The position numbers and the translations under genes were made by a program. A DNA stretch of 64,000 nucleotides from Candidatus Kaistia colombiensis (GTDB lineage: Bacteria; Pseudomonadota; Alphaproteobacteria; Rhizobiales; Kaistiaceae), in assembly GCA_029203105.1 (NCBI GenBank), contig CP119318.1:2866501-2930500 (forward strand), written 5' to 3'. Within the stretch, counting starts at the first letter, position 1. Each line of letters begins with the position of its first letter. This document shows, piece by piece, positions 19,301-28,378 of this stretch. The notes beneath the pieces were generated by a model. That model searched no databases. It saw only the letters and a program-made list of their open reading frames with translations, and was not told where the DNA came from.

Positions 19301-22300
19301 CTGGTAACCAAGGTGCCGAGCGTCGACACAGTCGACCTTCGCCAGGAATTCTCCTGGACCATCACGGTCACCAACAAGGCTGCGGATGGAATCGACGTGG
19401 CCGAATGGGTCACGCTCGAGGATACCATGCCGGACGGCATGGAGCTGACGGCGCTGCCGGTGCCTTCGGCCGGTACCTGCACCGGCGCCATCGGACAGCG
19501 GACCATCAGCTGTGAGCTCGGCGATATCGAGCCCGGCCAATCCGTGACCATCCTGCTGACCAGCAAGATCACCAAGATCTCGGCCCAGTCGGCGTCGAAC
19601 TCTGCCACCGCCTCGACGCTGTCCTTCGACAAGGATCCGACGAACAACACCGGCACTGGCAGTGTGAATACCGTCCTCGGCAGCACGATCAGCGGCACGC
19701 TCTATCGCGACTTCGACAACAGCGGCACCCAGCAGGCAGTCGATACCGGCATTGCTTCGGTCACCATGAACCTGGTGGGCGTCGCACTCCATGACGGAGC
19801 CGCGATCACCCGGTCGGTGACGACGGATGCGCAGGGCGACTACAGCTTCGGCGAACTGCCGCCCGGCACCTACAGCGTCTACTACGGCCCGATTTCCGAG
19901 TCGCATCTGATCGATGGCAGGGCTGTGCCGGGAACCGGCGCGGGAACGGCTGTCGCCAGTGGTGTGGGAAGAATCGACGGGATCGTCACCACCAACACGG
20001 TGAGCGGAATCGATCACGATTTCACCCGCGTACCCGTGCCCCGTATCGGCCTCGGCAAGGTGGCGGGCGCCGTGGTCGTCCTGGCGGACGGCAGCTACAC
20101 CATCCCGTACACGCTGACGGTCAAGAATTTCAGCCTTGAGCCGATGACGGGCATCTCCGTCACCGACATTCTCGATGGTGCCTCGCAGAACTTTGGCACC
20201 AATAGCGGCGGCAGCGTACCGACGGAGGGGCAGTATCGGGTCAACTCGGTTTCGGGGAACTTCGGGTCGCTCAATGCCGGCTTCGACGGAGCGACCAGCA
20301 CCGGCATCGTGACGGGAGGAACGCTGGCTGCGGGCGCGACCGGCACGCTGAGCTACACGGTTCAGGTGAACCCGGCGATTCCGCGCGTCGTTCCCGCGCT
20401 TGTCCATACCAACCAGGCGCAGGTTATCGGCAACGGCCAGCATTCGGGCCAGACCGCCACCGATCTGTCGCACAACAATTCCAACCCCGATCCTGACGGC
20501 AACGGCATCCCCAACGAGGACGGGAACAACACGCCGACCACGGTGACGCCCGCGGCCTCGCCGGCCATCACGCTGGTCAAGACGGCGACCTACCGCGCAG
20601 TCGGAAGCATGCCGGCGGTCGGCGAACTGGTCACCTATAGCTTCACGGTCACGAACACCGGCAAGACGCCGTTGCTCAACGTGAAGGTCACGGACCCGAA
20701 GGTCGGCTTGATCGGCCTCCCGGACGTCGTCATCCCGCGGCTGAATCCCGGCCAGTCGGATAGCACGACGTTCAGCGCGACCTACGCGCTGACGCAGGCA
20801 GATATCGACAATGGCAGCACTGCGAACACGGCGTCGGTCACGGGACAGTGGGGCGTCAATGGCGGCGCTCCCGTCAATGTCACCGACACGGACAGCGCCA
20901 CGGTTCCGACGCTCAACATGCCGGGCCTTACCCTCGTCAAGACGCTTGAATCGACCACCGTCGCCAACCCGACGGTGGTTGGCAGTACCGTCCGCTACCG
21001 GTTCACGGTCACCAATACGGGCAATACGACACTGCGCAACGTCGCGGTGGCGGACGCGCTTGCCGGAATCGTACCGGATCCGGCAGGTGCCTTCACCATC
21101 GGCACGCTGGCTCCGGGGGGCACGGCGACCGTCTTCGCCAACTATGCCGTCACGCTGGCCAACATCAATGCCGGCAAGGTCGACAACAGCGCCACCGCCA
21201 GCGGCGTGCATGGTCCCGGCAATACGGCGATCACGACACCGCCGAGCACCGTTTCGGTGCCGCTGTTCAGGAACCCCGACCTGAGCCTCACCAAGACGCG
21301 GATCGGCACCATTCCCGCGGTGCCGCGTGCCGGCGACATACTGAGCTGGACCGTGACGGCCCGAAACACGGGCAACGTGACGCTGACCAATCTGGTCGTC
21401 AGCGATCCGTTCCCCGGCGCCACGGTGGCGCCGGCCAAGGTGGCCAGCCTCGCGCCCGGTGCGACGGTCGACTTCACGGTCACCGCGCCCCTGGCGCAGG
21501 ACGATATCAATGCCGGCCAGGTGACCAACCAGGCGAAGGTCGATTTCGACAGTCCGGCGGGTCCCGAGACGCCGAAGAATTCCAACGTAGTCATCACGGA
21601 GCTGCCGGCGCAGACACCCAAGATCGCCTTGACCAAGGTGGGCGATGTCTCGGGCCTGTCCAGCCCTCCGCGGCCCGGTGAAACGATCGCCTATAAGATC
21701 GTGATCCGGAATACCGGCAACGTTCCGCTCGACACCATCACGCTGGTCGATCTGCTGCCAGGCGTGGTGGTCGACGCCGCCGATGCGGCGGCGCTGGCGA
21801 CCGTCGTGCTGCAGCCGCAGAACGCGGCCGGCAACGCGACCGGCACGGAGATCGTGGTCCACGCCACCTATCCACTCCTGCGGGAGGATATCGACGCCGG
21901 CTCGGTGGTCAACACCGCCGTCACCACGGGCACATCCACCGTCGACCCGGATCAGACGGTGACCGATCAGGGCGGTACGACCTTCGAGACCGATGATCCG
22001 ACCACCACGGAGTTGTCGCGTGCGCCGCAGATCCGTCTGGTCAAGACGATCACCAGCGCTGCGCTGAGCACGCCGCCCGCGCCGGGCGATGTGATCACCT
22101 ATGCCTTCGCTGTCCACAACACCGGCAATGTGACGCTCAACAATATCGTGCTGACCGAGCAGGTCACGGGCGTCACGGTGAAGAACCCGTCCGGCTGGGC
22201 CGGGCCGCTGGAGGCGGGCGACGTCAATACGGATGCGTTCACCGCGACCTACGCGCTGACGCAGGCCGATATCGACCGGGGCAGCTTTGCCAATACCGCG

Positions 22301-24526
22301 CTCGTTTCCGGGGCAGGCCCCGGCGCCGGCGGCGTGCCGGAGACGGTGACCGATACCTCGGGCACCGACGTCACCAACGACACGCCAACCGATCAGACGA
22401 TCGAGATCGTGTCGTCGCTCACGATCGTGAAGTCCCATACCGCCGTGCTCAGCACGCCGCCGACGCCCGGCGACGTGATCACCTACTCCTTCCTGGTCAC
22501 CAACACCGGCAACGTGACGCTACGCGATGTCGCAGTCAGCGATCCGCTGGCCGATCTGGTCATGCCGGTGAAGACGATCGAAACGTTGCTGCCCGGCGCT
22601 GAACACGCCGTCACGCTGACGGCGACCTACGAGGTCAAGCAGTCCGACATCCAGACGGGCGAGGTGCGCAACACCGCGTCGGTCGAGGGCGTCTATAAGC
22701 ATCCGGTCACCGGTACGGAAACCGCCGTGCCGCCGGTCGACTCCAACGAGATCGTGGTCCCGCTCGACCGGGTGCCCGCGATCGCGCTGGTGAAGACGGC
22801 GGTGTCGGGGCTCACCGAGCCGGCCGTTGTCGGCCAGACCATCACCTATACCTTCGAGGTGACGAATACCGGCAATCTCGACCTGACCAATGTCGTGATC
22901 GTCGATCCGCTGCCGGGGATCACGCCGTCGTCGTTCAATGTTGGCGATCTGCCTGCCGGCTCCCCCTCGCAGAGCTTCACCGCGACCTACAAGATCACCG
23001 TCGACGACATTAATGCCGCCCAGGTCGAGAACCAGGCGACGGTCACCGCCAACTATACCGACGGCCCGACGACCCGGCCGCTGGAGGACCTGTCGGGTCC
23101 GACCAAGGAGACCGACGAGCCGGTCATCGTTCCGATCGTGCCGCCGGCGCCGTCGCTCGAAATCGTCAAGACCGGCGCGTTCGAGGACACCGATGGCAGT
23201 GGCGCGCCGACGGTGGGGGATCTGCTGATCTTCCGCTTCACGGTGACCAACACCGGCAACATCCCGCTGGACGCGGTGATCCCGCTCGACGCCGGCCCGA
23301 CCTTCAATGGCCTGCCGGCCGGCGCCAAGCTGTCGGCCATGTCGCCGGCCGCGCTGACGCTGGCTCCGAACGGAGAAGCGACCTTCACCGCGACCTATCC
23401 GATGACGCAGGACGACATCGACAATGCCGCCGGCATGGTGGCGGGCGTGACCAACACGGCGTTGGCGCAGGGCTATCGCAACGATGGCATCGGCTCGACG
23501 AACCTGGTCGAATCCGGTCCCGGCGAGGCGGTGGTCGAACTGCCGGCGGTGCCGCCGTCGGATATCAGCCTGACCAAGCAGGCCGGCCTGCGCACCATCC
23601 ACATCGGCGAAAAGGTGCCCTACACGATCACGGTGACCAACAATTCGGTCGCCAAGATCCGCGGGCTGACCGTCACCGACGTGATTCCGTCGGGCTTCCG
23701 CTTTGTCGACGGCACGGCGACGATCGACGGCGTGGCGGTGACGCCGGTCGTGGGTGGCCGCAACATCGCGTTCGAGAACCTGACCCTGTCGGGCGGCGGC
23801 AAGGCTGTCATTCGCCTGCAGTTGCTGGCGCTGAGCTCGGCCGGACCGGGCAAGCACGTCAACACGGCGATGGCTACCGATGAAGATGGCGTCAAGGTCG
23901 CGCCGGATGCGAAGGCAACCGTCGAAATCCTGGCCGATCCGGTCTTCGATTGCGGCGAAATCATCGGCAAGGTCTTCGACGACAAGAACCGCAATGGCTA
24001 CCAGGACGAGGGTGAACCGGGCTTGCCCGGCGTACGGGTCGCCACCGTTAGGGGCGTCCTGATCACGACGGATGCGCATGGCCGTTTCCACGTCGCCTGC
24101 GCCGACCTGCCCGACAAGCGCATCGGTTCGAACTTCATCATGAAGCTCGACACCCGCACGCTGCCCTCGAGCTACAGCCTGACCACCGAGAACCCGCGTG
24201 TCGTGCGTCTGACCGCCGGCAAGATGACCAAGCTCAACTTCGGTGCCGCCATCGGCCGCGTGGTCAAGCTCGACCTCCAGGACAAGGCCTTCGTCGCCGG
24301 CACGCCGAAGCTGCGCCCGGAATGGGGGAAGGGCCTCGACCAGCTCGTGGAGCTGCTCGGCAAGGAGCCGTCGATCCTGCGCATCCGCTACCTCGGCACC
24401 GCCGAAGGCAAGGCGCTCGCGGACGCCCGCATGCGGGCATTGGAGAAGGAAATCGCCAGGCGCTGGCGAGCGGCGGGCCATCGCCAGTCGCTCGATGTCG
24501 AAACGCGCGTGGAGGCAAGCAAGTGA
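16352..24526 (+). CDS. Giant secreted DUF11-repeat protein with SdrD_B-like domains and a possible OmpA-like C-terminus
   Basis: This 2724-residue protein starts at GTG with an AGGG site 8 nt upstream. It has a signal peptide cleaved probably after AYA near residue 32. Most of it is about 17 immunoglobulin-like DUF11 repeats of 90-130 residues, each opening with a KT-type strand and containing YxFxVTNTGN followed by LxDPLPG. The last eight or so are the most regular. An SdrD_B-like unit interrupts them at about residues 1110-1200, and a second near residue 2530 has DDKNRNGYQDEGEPG, a calcium-loop pattern. The final 100 residues (LRPEWGKGLDQLVELLG onward) look like a diverged OmpA-like peptidoglycan-binding domain. 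It is probably an exported, long stalk-like adhesin or envelope protein. It has no LPXTG motif and no type I or autotransporter end. The stop overlaps the next gene by 4 bp. Confidence 0.85.
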   Translation: MPVISKVVASCLSKAVVAIVFSSLFAVSAAYAKVDGGWTLNIDNTGYNPIPAGGSLPYAIRIDNNDNAATPATTIAFTIPAKTVFVGVEGLLNCTPQPGGAELTAPLLVTCDVPELPPGSTHNAKVNVRPMAAGNVSLMAKIPDPGPVFTRMTTVELGADLSVAVQINPSTVQAGSNANFSATVTNEGPYPADGATLTIPLPTGLSPNVSLPFGCSYAAPDITCQVAGPIASGASLSFDFTSQVTTENASTITVAAGIATKGPRDPNPTNNEDTTDIVILPGTDVSLGKTRAPQGLILVGDTVTFTLQPRHAGAAPTQATIVDTLPANYAFVSVTAGGGWTCASGQTVSCGYIAASGSNYGNPITITARAISATPEGSGVTNVATISSPSENADAGANNAGNDGAAFIAEPTVDLVALKSGPPRGLVVVGNVYDFSLSTRNDGNSGFFGRLTITDHLPAGLTVTAISAPAGWTCPTGPIVGAADVVCTTDQYTEASPLGAAQRTGAITLTTTVTEPGTISNGMSATFDGYQDDDAQPGNNTTSFDVESADGPNWADIRVIKTLNPVPAKIFAGEPLTFDIEIVNAGPATATHVVLDDRLNDIVAGADGGVPGPDDVGIDFVAGLATGMSCQTPTSSGYSRDLQCLLPSLPVCVAGSGDCPVVSVTVRPGSQGSKSNTAVAFSTKVPDNNTGNNTSSVGYTVDPRTDVTVSKLSPSSAAGAAAGQELIYVLTASVPRNGLSHAENVTLTDTLPIGLRFLDAVPSSGSCTTAPPAGTITAAGAQKLVCNLGTVNNGAQQTVTVRVVPTTPLTNTSIRNEVLVSTTTAETDPDNNDANLSIAILPPELDLIVTKTDGPDPVLIGTDTQYIVTVRNSGPSEATNVRIVDTLPAAGLADPRVVTAPSGGTCTLNGTSATTPGGSVTCDIPHLAAGSTISFPIAMRAVARGRHTNNISVNSDETELGYEKPTDNNASYEDTTVRVLSDLLVTKVPSVDTVDLRQEFSWTITVTNKAADGIDVAEWVTLEDTMPDGMELTALPVPSAGTCTGAIGQRTISCELGDIEPGQSVTILLTSKITKISAQSASNSATASTLSFDKDPTNNTGTGSVNTVLGSTISGTLYRDFDNSGTQQAVDTGIASVTMNLVGVALHDGAAITRSVTTDAQGDYSFGELPPGTYSVYYGPISESHLIDGRAVPGTGAGTAVASGVGRIDGIVTTNTVSGIDHDFTRVPVPRIGLGKVAGAVVVLADGSYTIPYTLTVKNFSLEPMTGISVTDILDGASQNFGTNSGGSVPTEGQYRVNSVSGNFGSLNAGFDGATSTGIVTGGTLAAGATGTLSYTVQVNPAIPRVVPALVHTNQAQVIGNGQHSGQTATDLSHNNSNPDPDGNGIPNEDGNNTPTTVTPAASPAITLVKTATYRAVGSMPAVGELVTYSFTVTNTGKTPLLNVKVTDPKVGLIGLPDVVIPRLNPGQSDSTTFSATYALTQADIDNGSTANTASVTGQWGVNGGAPVNVTDTDSATVPTLNMPGLTLVKTLESTTVANPTVVGSTVRYRFTVTNTGNTTLRNVAVADALAGIVPDPAGAFTIGTLAPGGTATVFANYAVTLANINAGKVDNSATASGVHGPGNTAITTPPSTVSVPLFRNPDLSLTKTRIGTIPAVPRAGDILSWTVTARNTGNVTLTNLVVSDPFPGATVAPAKVASLAPGATVDFTVTAPLAQDDINAGQVTNQAKVDFDSPAGPETPKNSNVVITELPAQTPKIALTKVGDVSGLSSPPRPGETIAYKIVIRNTGNVPLDTITLVDLLPGVVVDAADAAALATVVLQPQNAAGNATGTEIVVHATYPLLREDIDAGSVVNTAVTTGTSTVDPDQTVTDQGGTTFETDDPTTTELSRAPQIRLVKTITSAALSTPPAPGDVITYAFAVHNTGNVTLNNIVLTEQVTGVTVKNPSGWAGPLEAGDVNTDAFTATYALTQADIDRGSFANTALVSGAGPGAGGVPETVTDTSGTDVTNDTPTDQTIEIVSSLTIVKSHTAVLSTPPTPGDVITYSFLVTNTGNVTLRDVAVSDPLADLVMPVKTIETLLPGAEHAVTLTATYEVKQSDIQTGEVRNTASVEGVYKHPVTGTETAVPPVDSNEIVVPLDRVPAIALVKTAVSGLTEPAVVGQTITYTFEVTNTGNLDLTNVVIVDPLPGITPSSFNVGDLPAGSPSQSFTATYKITVDDINAAQVENQATVTANYTDGPTTRPLEDLSGPTKETDEPVIVPIVPPAPSLEIVKTGAFEDTDGSGAPTVGDLLIFRFTVTNTGNIPLDAVIPLDAGPTFNGLPAGAKLSAMSPAALTLAPNGEATFTATYPMTQDDIDNAAGMVAGVTNTALAQGYRNDGIGSTNLVESGPGEAVVELPAVPPSDISLTKQAGLRTIHIGEKVPYTITVTNNSVAKIRGLTVTDVIPSGFRFVDGTATIDGVAVTPVVGGRNIAFENLTLSGGGKAVIRLQLLALSSAGPGKHVNTAMATDEDGVKVAPDAKATVEILADPVFDCGEIIGKVFDDKNRNGYQDEGEPGLPGVRVATVRGVLITTDAHGRFHVACADLPDKRIGSNFIMKLDTRTLPSSYSLTTENPRVVRLTAGKMTKLNFGAAIGRVVKLDLQDKAFVAGTPKLRPEWGKGLDQLVELLGKEPSILRIRYLGTAEGKALADARMRALEKEIARRWRAAGHRQSLDVETRVEASK

Positions 24527-27500
24527 GAACTGTTGTGAAAGTCCGCCTCATCGATGCGACCTCGGCAATGCGCGCTGCGCTCCTTGCCGGGACGGCGGGC
24601 GCGCTGCTCGGTTCGGCCGACATGGCCTGGTCGGCCGAGGGCGGAGCGATTCCCTTCTCGATCAGCGTCGACGGCGAACCCGTCGCCGAGGGAGCAAAGC
24701 CGACGGCCGAGGATGTCGTCCGCAAAACCGATGTCGACCTCGCCGAGGTCGACATCCAGGTCAAGTTCGACGGGTTGGAGGCGAAGCCGCTTCTCAACGT
24801 GTCGACGGCCCCCGTGCGGCGCAGCTACCGGGCAGGCGAGCCGGTCACCTTCCTGTCGACCTCCAACTATCCGGCCTTCATCGACCGCTCCGAAATCCGC
24901 ATCTATCCAGCGTCCGGCAGGGATACCGAGACGCCGGTCGCGGTGATCCCGACCGGGATCAACGAGACGGCATCCTGGACGATGCCCGCCACGTTCGAGG
25001 GCGAGCCGGAATTCAACTATGTGCTGCGCGTCTATGACGCCAAGGGACGCTACGACGAGACGGTGCCGCTGAGCATCGTGCGGACCACGCGCGAGTTCAA
25101 ATCGGCAGCCAAGACGGCGGCGATCGCCCCCGGTATGGGCGAGGACCGCACGGCGACGCGCAACATCGCGGTGAGCGGTGGCGCGGTGACGGTCTACGGT
25201 CGCAATGTCCCTGAGGGCCATCGCGTCAGCGCGCTGGGCGAGGCCGTTCCGCTCGACGCCGAACGCGCCTTTGTCGTGCAGCGCATCCTGCCGCCCGGCG
25301 ACCATCGGGTCGACGTCGCCGTGCAGGGCCTGTCGAAGGCGAGCGCGCTCGACTTCAACCGGCAGATCAACATTCCCGACAATGACTGGTTCTATGTCGC
25401 GCTTGCCGATCTGACGGTTGGCAAGCGCATGGGCGACGCCAACATCGAGACCGTCCGGCCCGGCGAGTATGACGACATCTACACCAACGGTCGGCTGGCC
25501 TTCTATGTGAAGGGCAAGATCAAGGGCAAGTACCTGCTCACCGCCGCCGGCGACACGGGCGAGGACAAGTTCGAGAACATGTTCCGCGGTCTCGACAGCA
25601 AGGATCCGCGGCAGCTGCTGCGACGCCTCGATCCCGACGACTACTATCCCGTCTATGGCGACGACTCGACCATGATCGAGGATGCGCCGACCAACGGAAA
25701 ATTCTTCGTCCGTCTGGAGCGCGGCGACAGTCATGTGATGTGGGGCAACTACAAGACTCAGATCACCGGCACGGAATTCATGCGCTCGGAACGCGCCCTT
25801 TACGGCGCGAGCGCCGTGTTCCGTTCCGAGGGGACGACCTCGTTCGGGGCGCGCAAGGGTGAAGTGACGCTCTATGCGGCGCAGCCCGACACGCTGCCGC
25901 AGCGCGACGAGTTCCTGGGCACGGGCGGCTCGGCCTATTTCATGAAGCGGCAGGACATCACGGTCGGATCCGAGACGGTGACCGTCGAGTTCCGCGACGC
26001 GGTCACCGGCCGCATCGTCGAGCGCCGGACCCTCGCCTATGGCGAGGACTACAGCTTCGACTACATGCAGGGCGTCATGATCCTGAAGCGGCCGCTGTCG
26101 TCCTCGACCGGCACGAGCAGTCCGGTGCGCGATGGCGCGCTCGGCGGCAACAAGGTCTATGTCGTCGCCCAGTACGAATACACGCCCATCGCGAGCGAGG
26201 TCGACGGCTATGTCTATGGCGGTCGCGGCCAGCAATGGCTGAACGACAAGGTTCGCGTCGGCGTCACCGGCATGAGCGAGACGACCGGCGAGGCGGATCA
26301 ACTCGCCTATGGCGCCGACGTGCAATTGCGCCATTCGGAGAAGACGTTCCTGGAGGCCGAAATCGCTCGCTCCGAGGGGCCCGGCTTCGGCACGTCGCGT
26401 TCCTATGACGGCGGTCTGACGATGAGCGAGGTCGGTGGGCCGGCCGGCCGCAGCCGCGACGCCACCGCTTGGCGCGTGCGCGGCCAGGTCGATCTCGAGG
26501 ACATCGCCAAGGGCGGCGTCAAGGGAACCATCGGCGGGTACTACGAGGAGAAGCAGGCCGGCTTCGCCACCCTGTCCGAACAGGTCTGGACCAACCAGCA
26601 GATCTGGGGCGCCAAGGCTGATATCGACCTCAACGACCGCATCGGGCTCGGCCTCGTCTATGACGCCTTCTCCGACGGCGACGGCAAGCGCAAGAGCGAA
26701 GGCAAGGCCAGCCTGCGCTACAAGTTCGACGAGCGTTGGGAGGCTTCCGTCGGCGTCAGCCACACGGAGCTGATCTCGCCGCTCGCCGTCGCCTCCGGCA
26801 AGACCGGCTATGACGGCTCGCGCGTCGATGCCGGCGTCCGGCTGGAATACAAGGCCGACGACGACTGGAAGCTCTACGGCTTCGGCCAGGGCACGCTCGG
26901 CCGCTCCGGCGATATCCGGCGCAACGACCGTGCCGGCGTCGGCGGCGAAACCAAGCTGACCGACAAGATCGGCCTGGCCGGCGAGGCGTCCTACGGCACT
27001 GGCGGCGTCGGCGGGCTCGCCGCCGTCACTTATGATCCGACGGCCGACGACCACTACTATATCGGCTATCGCCTCGATCCCGATCGCGCCTTCGATGTCG
27101 ACCGTCACTACGATCTCGTGGGCACCGATCGCGGCGCTATCGTCGGCGGCACGCGTCGCAAGATCGGCGATGCCGCTTCCGCCTATGCCGAGAACAGCTA
27201 CGACATGTTCGGCAGCCGCCAGTCGCTGACGCAGACCTATGGCGTCGTCTACACGCCGGATGCCGTCTGGACGATCGACACCGGCTTTGAGGCCGGCACC
27301 ATCCGCGACAGCACGGTCGACGCGGCTACCGGACTGGAACGCTCCGATTTCGACCGCAGGGCCGCCTCGGTGTCGGTCGGCTACAATGACGAGCCGGCCG
27401 GGATCAACGGCCGCGTCCGCGGCGAGGCCCGCTTCGAGGATTCCGACGACGGATCCCGCGACGTGAACTCGTATCTGTTCGCCACCGGCCTCTCCTGGAA

Positions 27501-28116
27501 GACCAGCCAGGACTGGCGCTTCATCGGCAAGGTCGACGCGGTTCTTTCCGATTCGTCCGCCGGCGCCTTCCACGATGCCGATTATATCGAGGCCTCGCTC
27601 GGCTACGCCTACCGTCCGGTCGACAACGACCGGCTGAACGCGCTGTTCAAATATACCTGGCTCTATGATCTGCCCGGCCCCGACCAGGTCGACGTCAACG
27701 GCAGCCTGGCCGGCCCCAAGCAGCGCAGCCACATCCTGTCGGCCGACCTGATCTACGACGTGGTCCCGTGGCTGTCGGTGGGCGGCAAGTACGGCTTCCG
27801 CATCGGCGAGGTGCAGCAGCGCGTCACGGACGGATCGGAAACCTTCTCCGGCTGGGACAATTCCTCGGCGCATCTCGCCGTCCTGCGCGCCGACCTGCAC
27901 ATCGTGAAGGAGTGGGATCTTCTGGTCGAAGGACGGGTGCTGTTCATGCCCTCTGCCGACACGACCGATACCGGCGTTTTGGCGGCGATCTACCGGCACG
28001 TCGGCAGCAACTTCAAGGTCGGCGTCGGCTACAATTTCGGCCGCTTCTCCGACGATTTGCGCGACCAGACGCTCGACGATCGCGGAGCCTTCCTCAACGT
28101 CGTCGGCAAGCTCTGA
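24523..28116 (+). CDS. Outer-membrane beta-barrel protein coupled to the DUF11 giant (function unknown)
   Basis: The gene starts at GTG 24523 with a GGAGG site 7 nt upstream and overlaps the preceding stop (GTGA), so translation should be coupled. It encodes 1197 residues: a signal peptide ending near WSA (about residue 39), and Ig-like periplasmic regions (about 80-200, with SYRAGEPVTFLSTSNYPAF). A conserved segment with LLRRLDPDDYYPVYGDDST and FFVRLERGDSHVMWGNYK follows at about 360-420. After this come some 600 residues of alternating aromatic-rich strands typical of a barrel, ending FLNVVGKL. I see no TonB box or plug domain. Its length and pairing suggest an outer-membrane anchor or exporter for the giant protein; that role is inference. 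Confidence 0.75.
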   Translation: MRTVVKVRLIDATSAMRAALLAGTAGALLGSADMAWSAEGGAIPFSISVDGEPVAEGAKPTAEDVVRKTDVDLAEVDIQVKFDGLEAKPLLNVSTAPVRRSYRAGEPVTFLSTSNYPAFIDRSEIRIYPASGRDTETPVAVIPTGINETASWTMPATFEGEPEFNYVLRVYDAKGRYDETVPLSIVRTTREFKSAAKTAAIAPGMGEDRTATRNIAVSGGAVTVYGRNVPEGHRVSALGEAVPLDAERAFVVQRILPPGDHRVDVAVQGLSKASALDFNRQINIPDNDWFYVALADLTVGKRMGDANIETVRPGEYDDIYTNGRLAFYVKGKIKGKYLLTAAGDTGEDKFENMFRGLDSKDPRQLLRRLDPDDYYPVYGDDSTMIEDAPTNGKFFVRLERGDSHVMWGNYKTQITGTEFMRSERALYGASAVFRSEGTTSFGARKGEVTLYAAQPDTLPQRDEFLGTGGSAYFMKRQDITVGSETVTVEFRDAVTGRIVERRTLAYGEDYSFDYMQGVMILKRPLSSSTGTSSPVRDGALGGNKVYVVAQYEYTPIASEVDGYVYGGRGQQWLNDKVRVGVTGMSETTGEADQLAYGADVQLRHSEKTFLEAEIARSEGPGFGTSRSYDGGLTMSEVGGPAGRSRDATAWRVRGQVDLEDIAKGGVKGTIGGYYEEKQAGFATLSEQVWTNQQIWGAKADIDLNDRIGLGLVYDAFSDGDGKRKSEGKASLRYKFDERWEASVGVSHTELISPLAVASGKTGYDGSRVDAGVRLEYKADDDWKLYGFGQGTLGRSGDIRRNDRAGVGGETKLTDKIGLAGEASYGTGGVGGLAAVTYDPTADDHYYIGYRLDPDRAFDVDRHYDLVGTDRGAIVGGTRRKIGDAASAYAENSYDMFGSRQSLTQTYGVVYTPDAVWTIDTGFEAGTIRDSTVDAATGLERSDFDRRAASVSVGYNDEPAGINGRVRGEARFEDSDDGSRDVNSYLFATGLSWKTSQDWRFIGKVDAVLSDSSAGAFHDADYIEASLGYAYRPVDNDRLNALFKYTWLYDLPGPDQVDVNGSLAGPKQRSHILSADLIYDVVPWLSVGGKYGFRIGEVQQRVTDGSETFSGWDNSSAHLAVLRADLHIVKEWDLLVEGRVLFMPSADTTDTGVLAAIYRHVGSNFKVGVGYNFGRFSDDLRDQTLDDRGAFLNVVGKL

Positions 28117-28214
28117 CGAAGGCAGGCTTGGGAGCGGCCCGGGCGACGTGCAGTCTCCCGGCCGTGCTTGCGGGGCAGGCGGCTAGCGCTTTCCCGGTCA
28201 GTCCGGCGGGTTCG

Positions 28215-28240
28215 GAATGGCGGCCATGCGGCCGCCATTC
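28215..28240. terminator. Strong hairpin between convergent genes
   Basis: GAATGGCGGCC (28215-28225) and GGCCGCCATTC (28230-28240) pair perfectly over 11 bp with a 4-nt loop. It lies about 100 bp after the barrel gene and before the convergent heme oxygenase end. There is no clear T-run on either side, so termination would depend on the hairpin alone or on Rho; it might instead only protect mRNA ends. Confidence 0.5.
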
Positions 28241-28324
28241 TCTTGAGGGCAGGGGCTTGCTCGATTCCGGGAAACGAGAGCACTTGATCGTTTCATCGAC
28301 GCGCTGAACTGTTCCAGATCTTCG

Positions 28325-28378
28325 TTCGATCGCGTTTTTCCACGCGAACTGGGGTCCAATTCGCTCGAAAACGCGCTA
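28325..28378. repeat. Dispersed alphaproteobacterial repeat with imperfect dyad
   Basis: The stretch pairs GCGTTTTTC and GCGAACTGG on its left with CCAATTCGC and GAAAACGC on its right, forming an imperfect hairpin that touches the stop codon of the heme oxygenase gene. From memory, close variants (AACCGG-TCCACTTCGC-GAAAACGC) recur between genes across Hyphomicrobiales. Only one copy was noticed in this window. Confidence 0.45.

Noticed and set aside
16835..22438. A minus-strand open frame of 1867 codons lying entirely opposite the giant DUF11 gene.
   Set aside because: Its sequence is almost only Arg, Asp, Gly, Ala, Val and His in irregular order with no domain, signal or ribosome site. It arises from the high GC third positions of the repeat-rich plus-strand gene.
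16352..24526. Regularly repeated DNA in the giant gene considered as a tandem-repeat or CRISPR-like array.
   Set aside because: Similarity is at the protein level in units of 90-130 residues; the DNA is diverged and there are no constant short repeats with spacers.
24388..27999. A minus-strand open frame of 1203 codons opposite the barrel gene.
   Set aside because: Same composition bias, no recognisable motif, and the plus-strand gene has signal peptide, ribosome site and barrel pattern.
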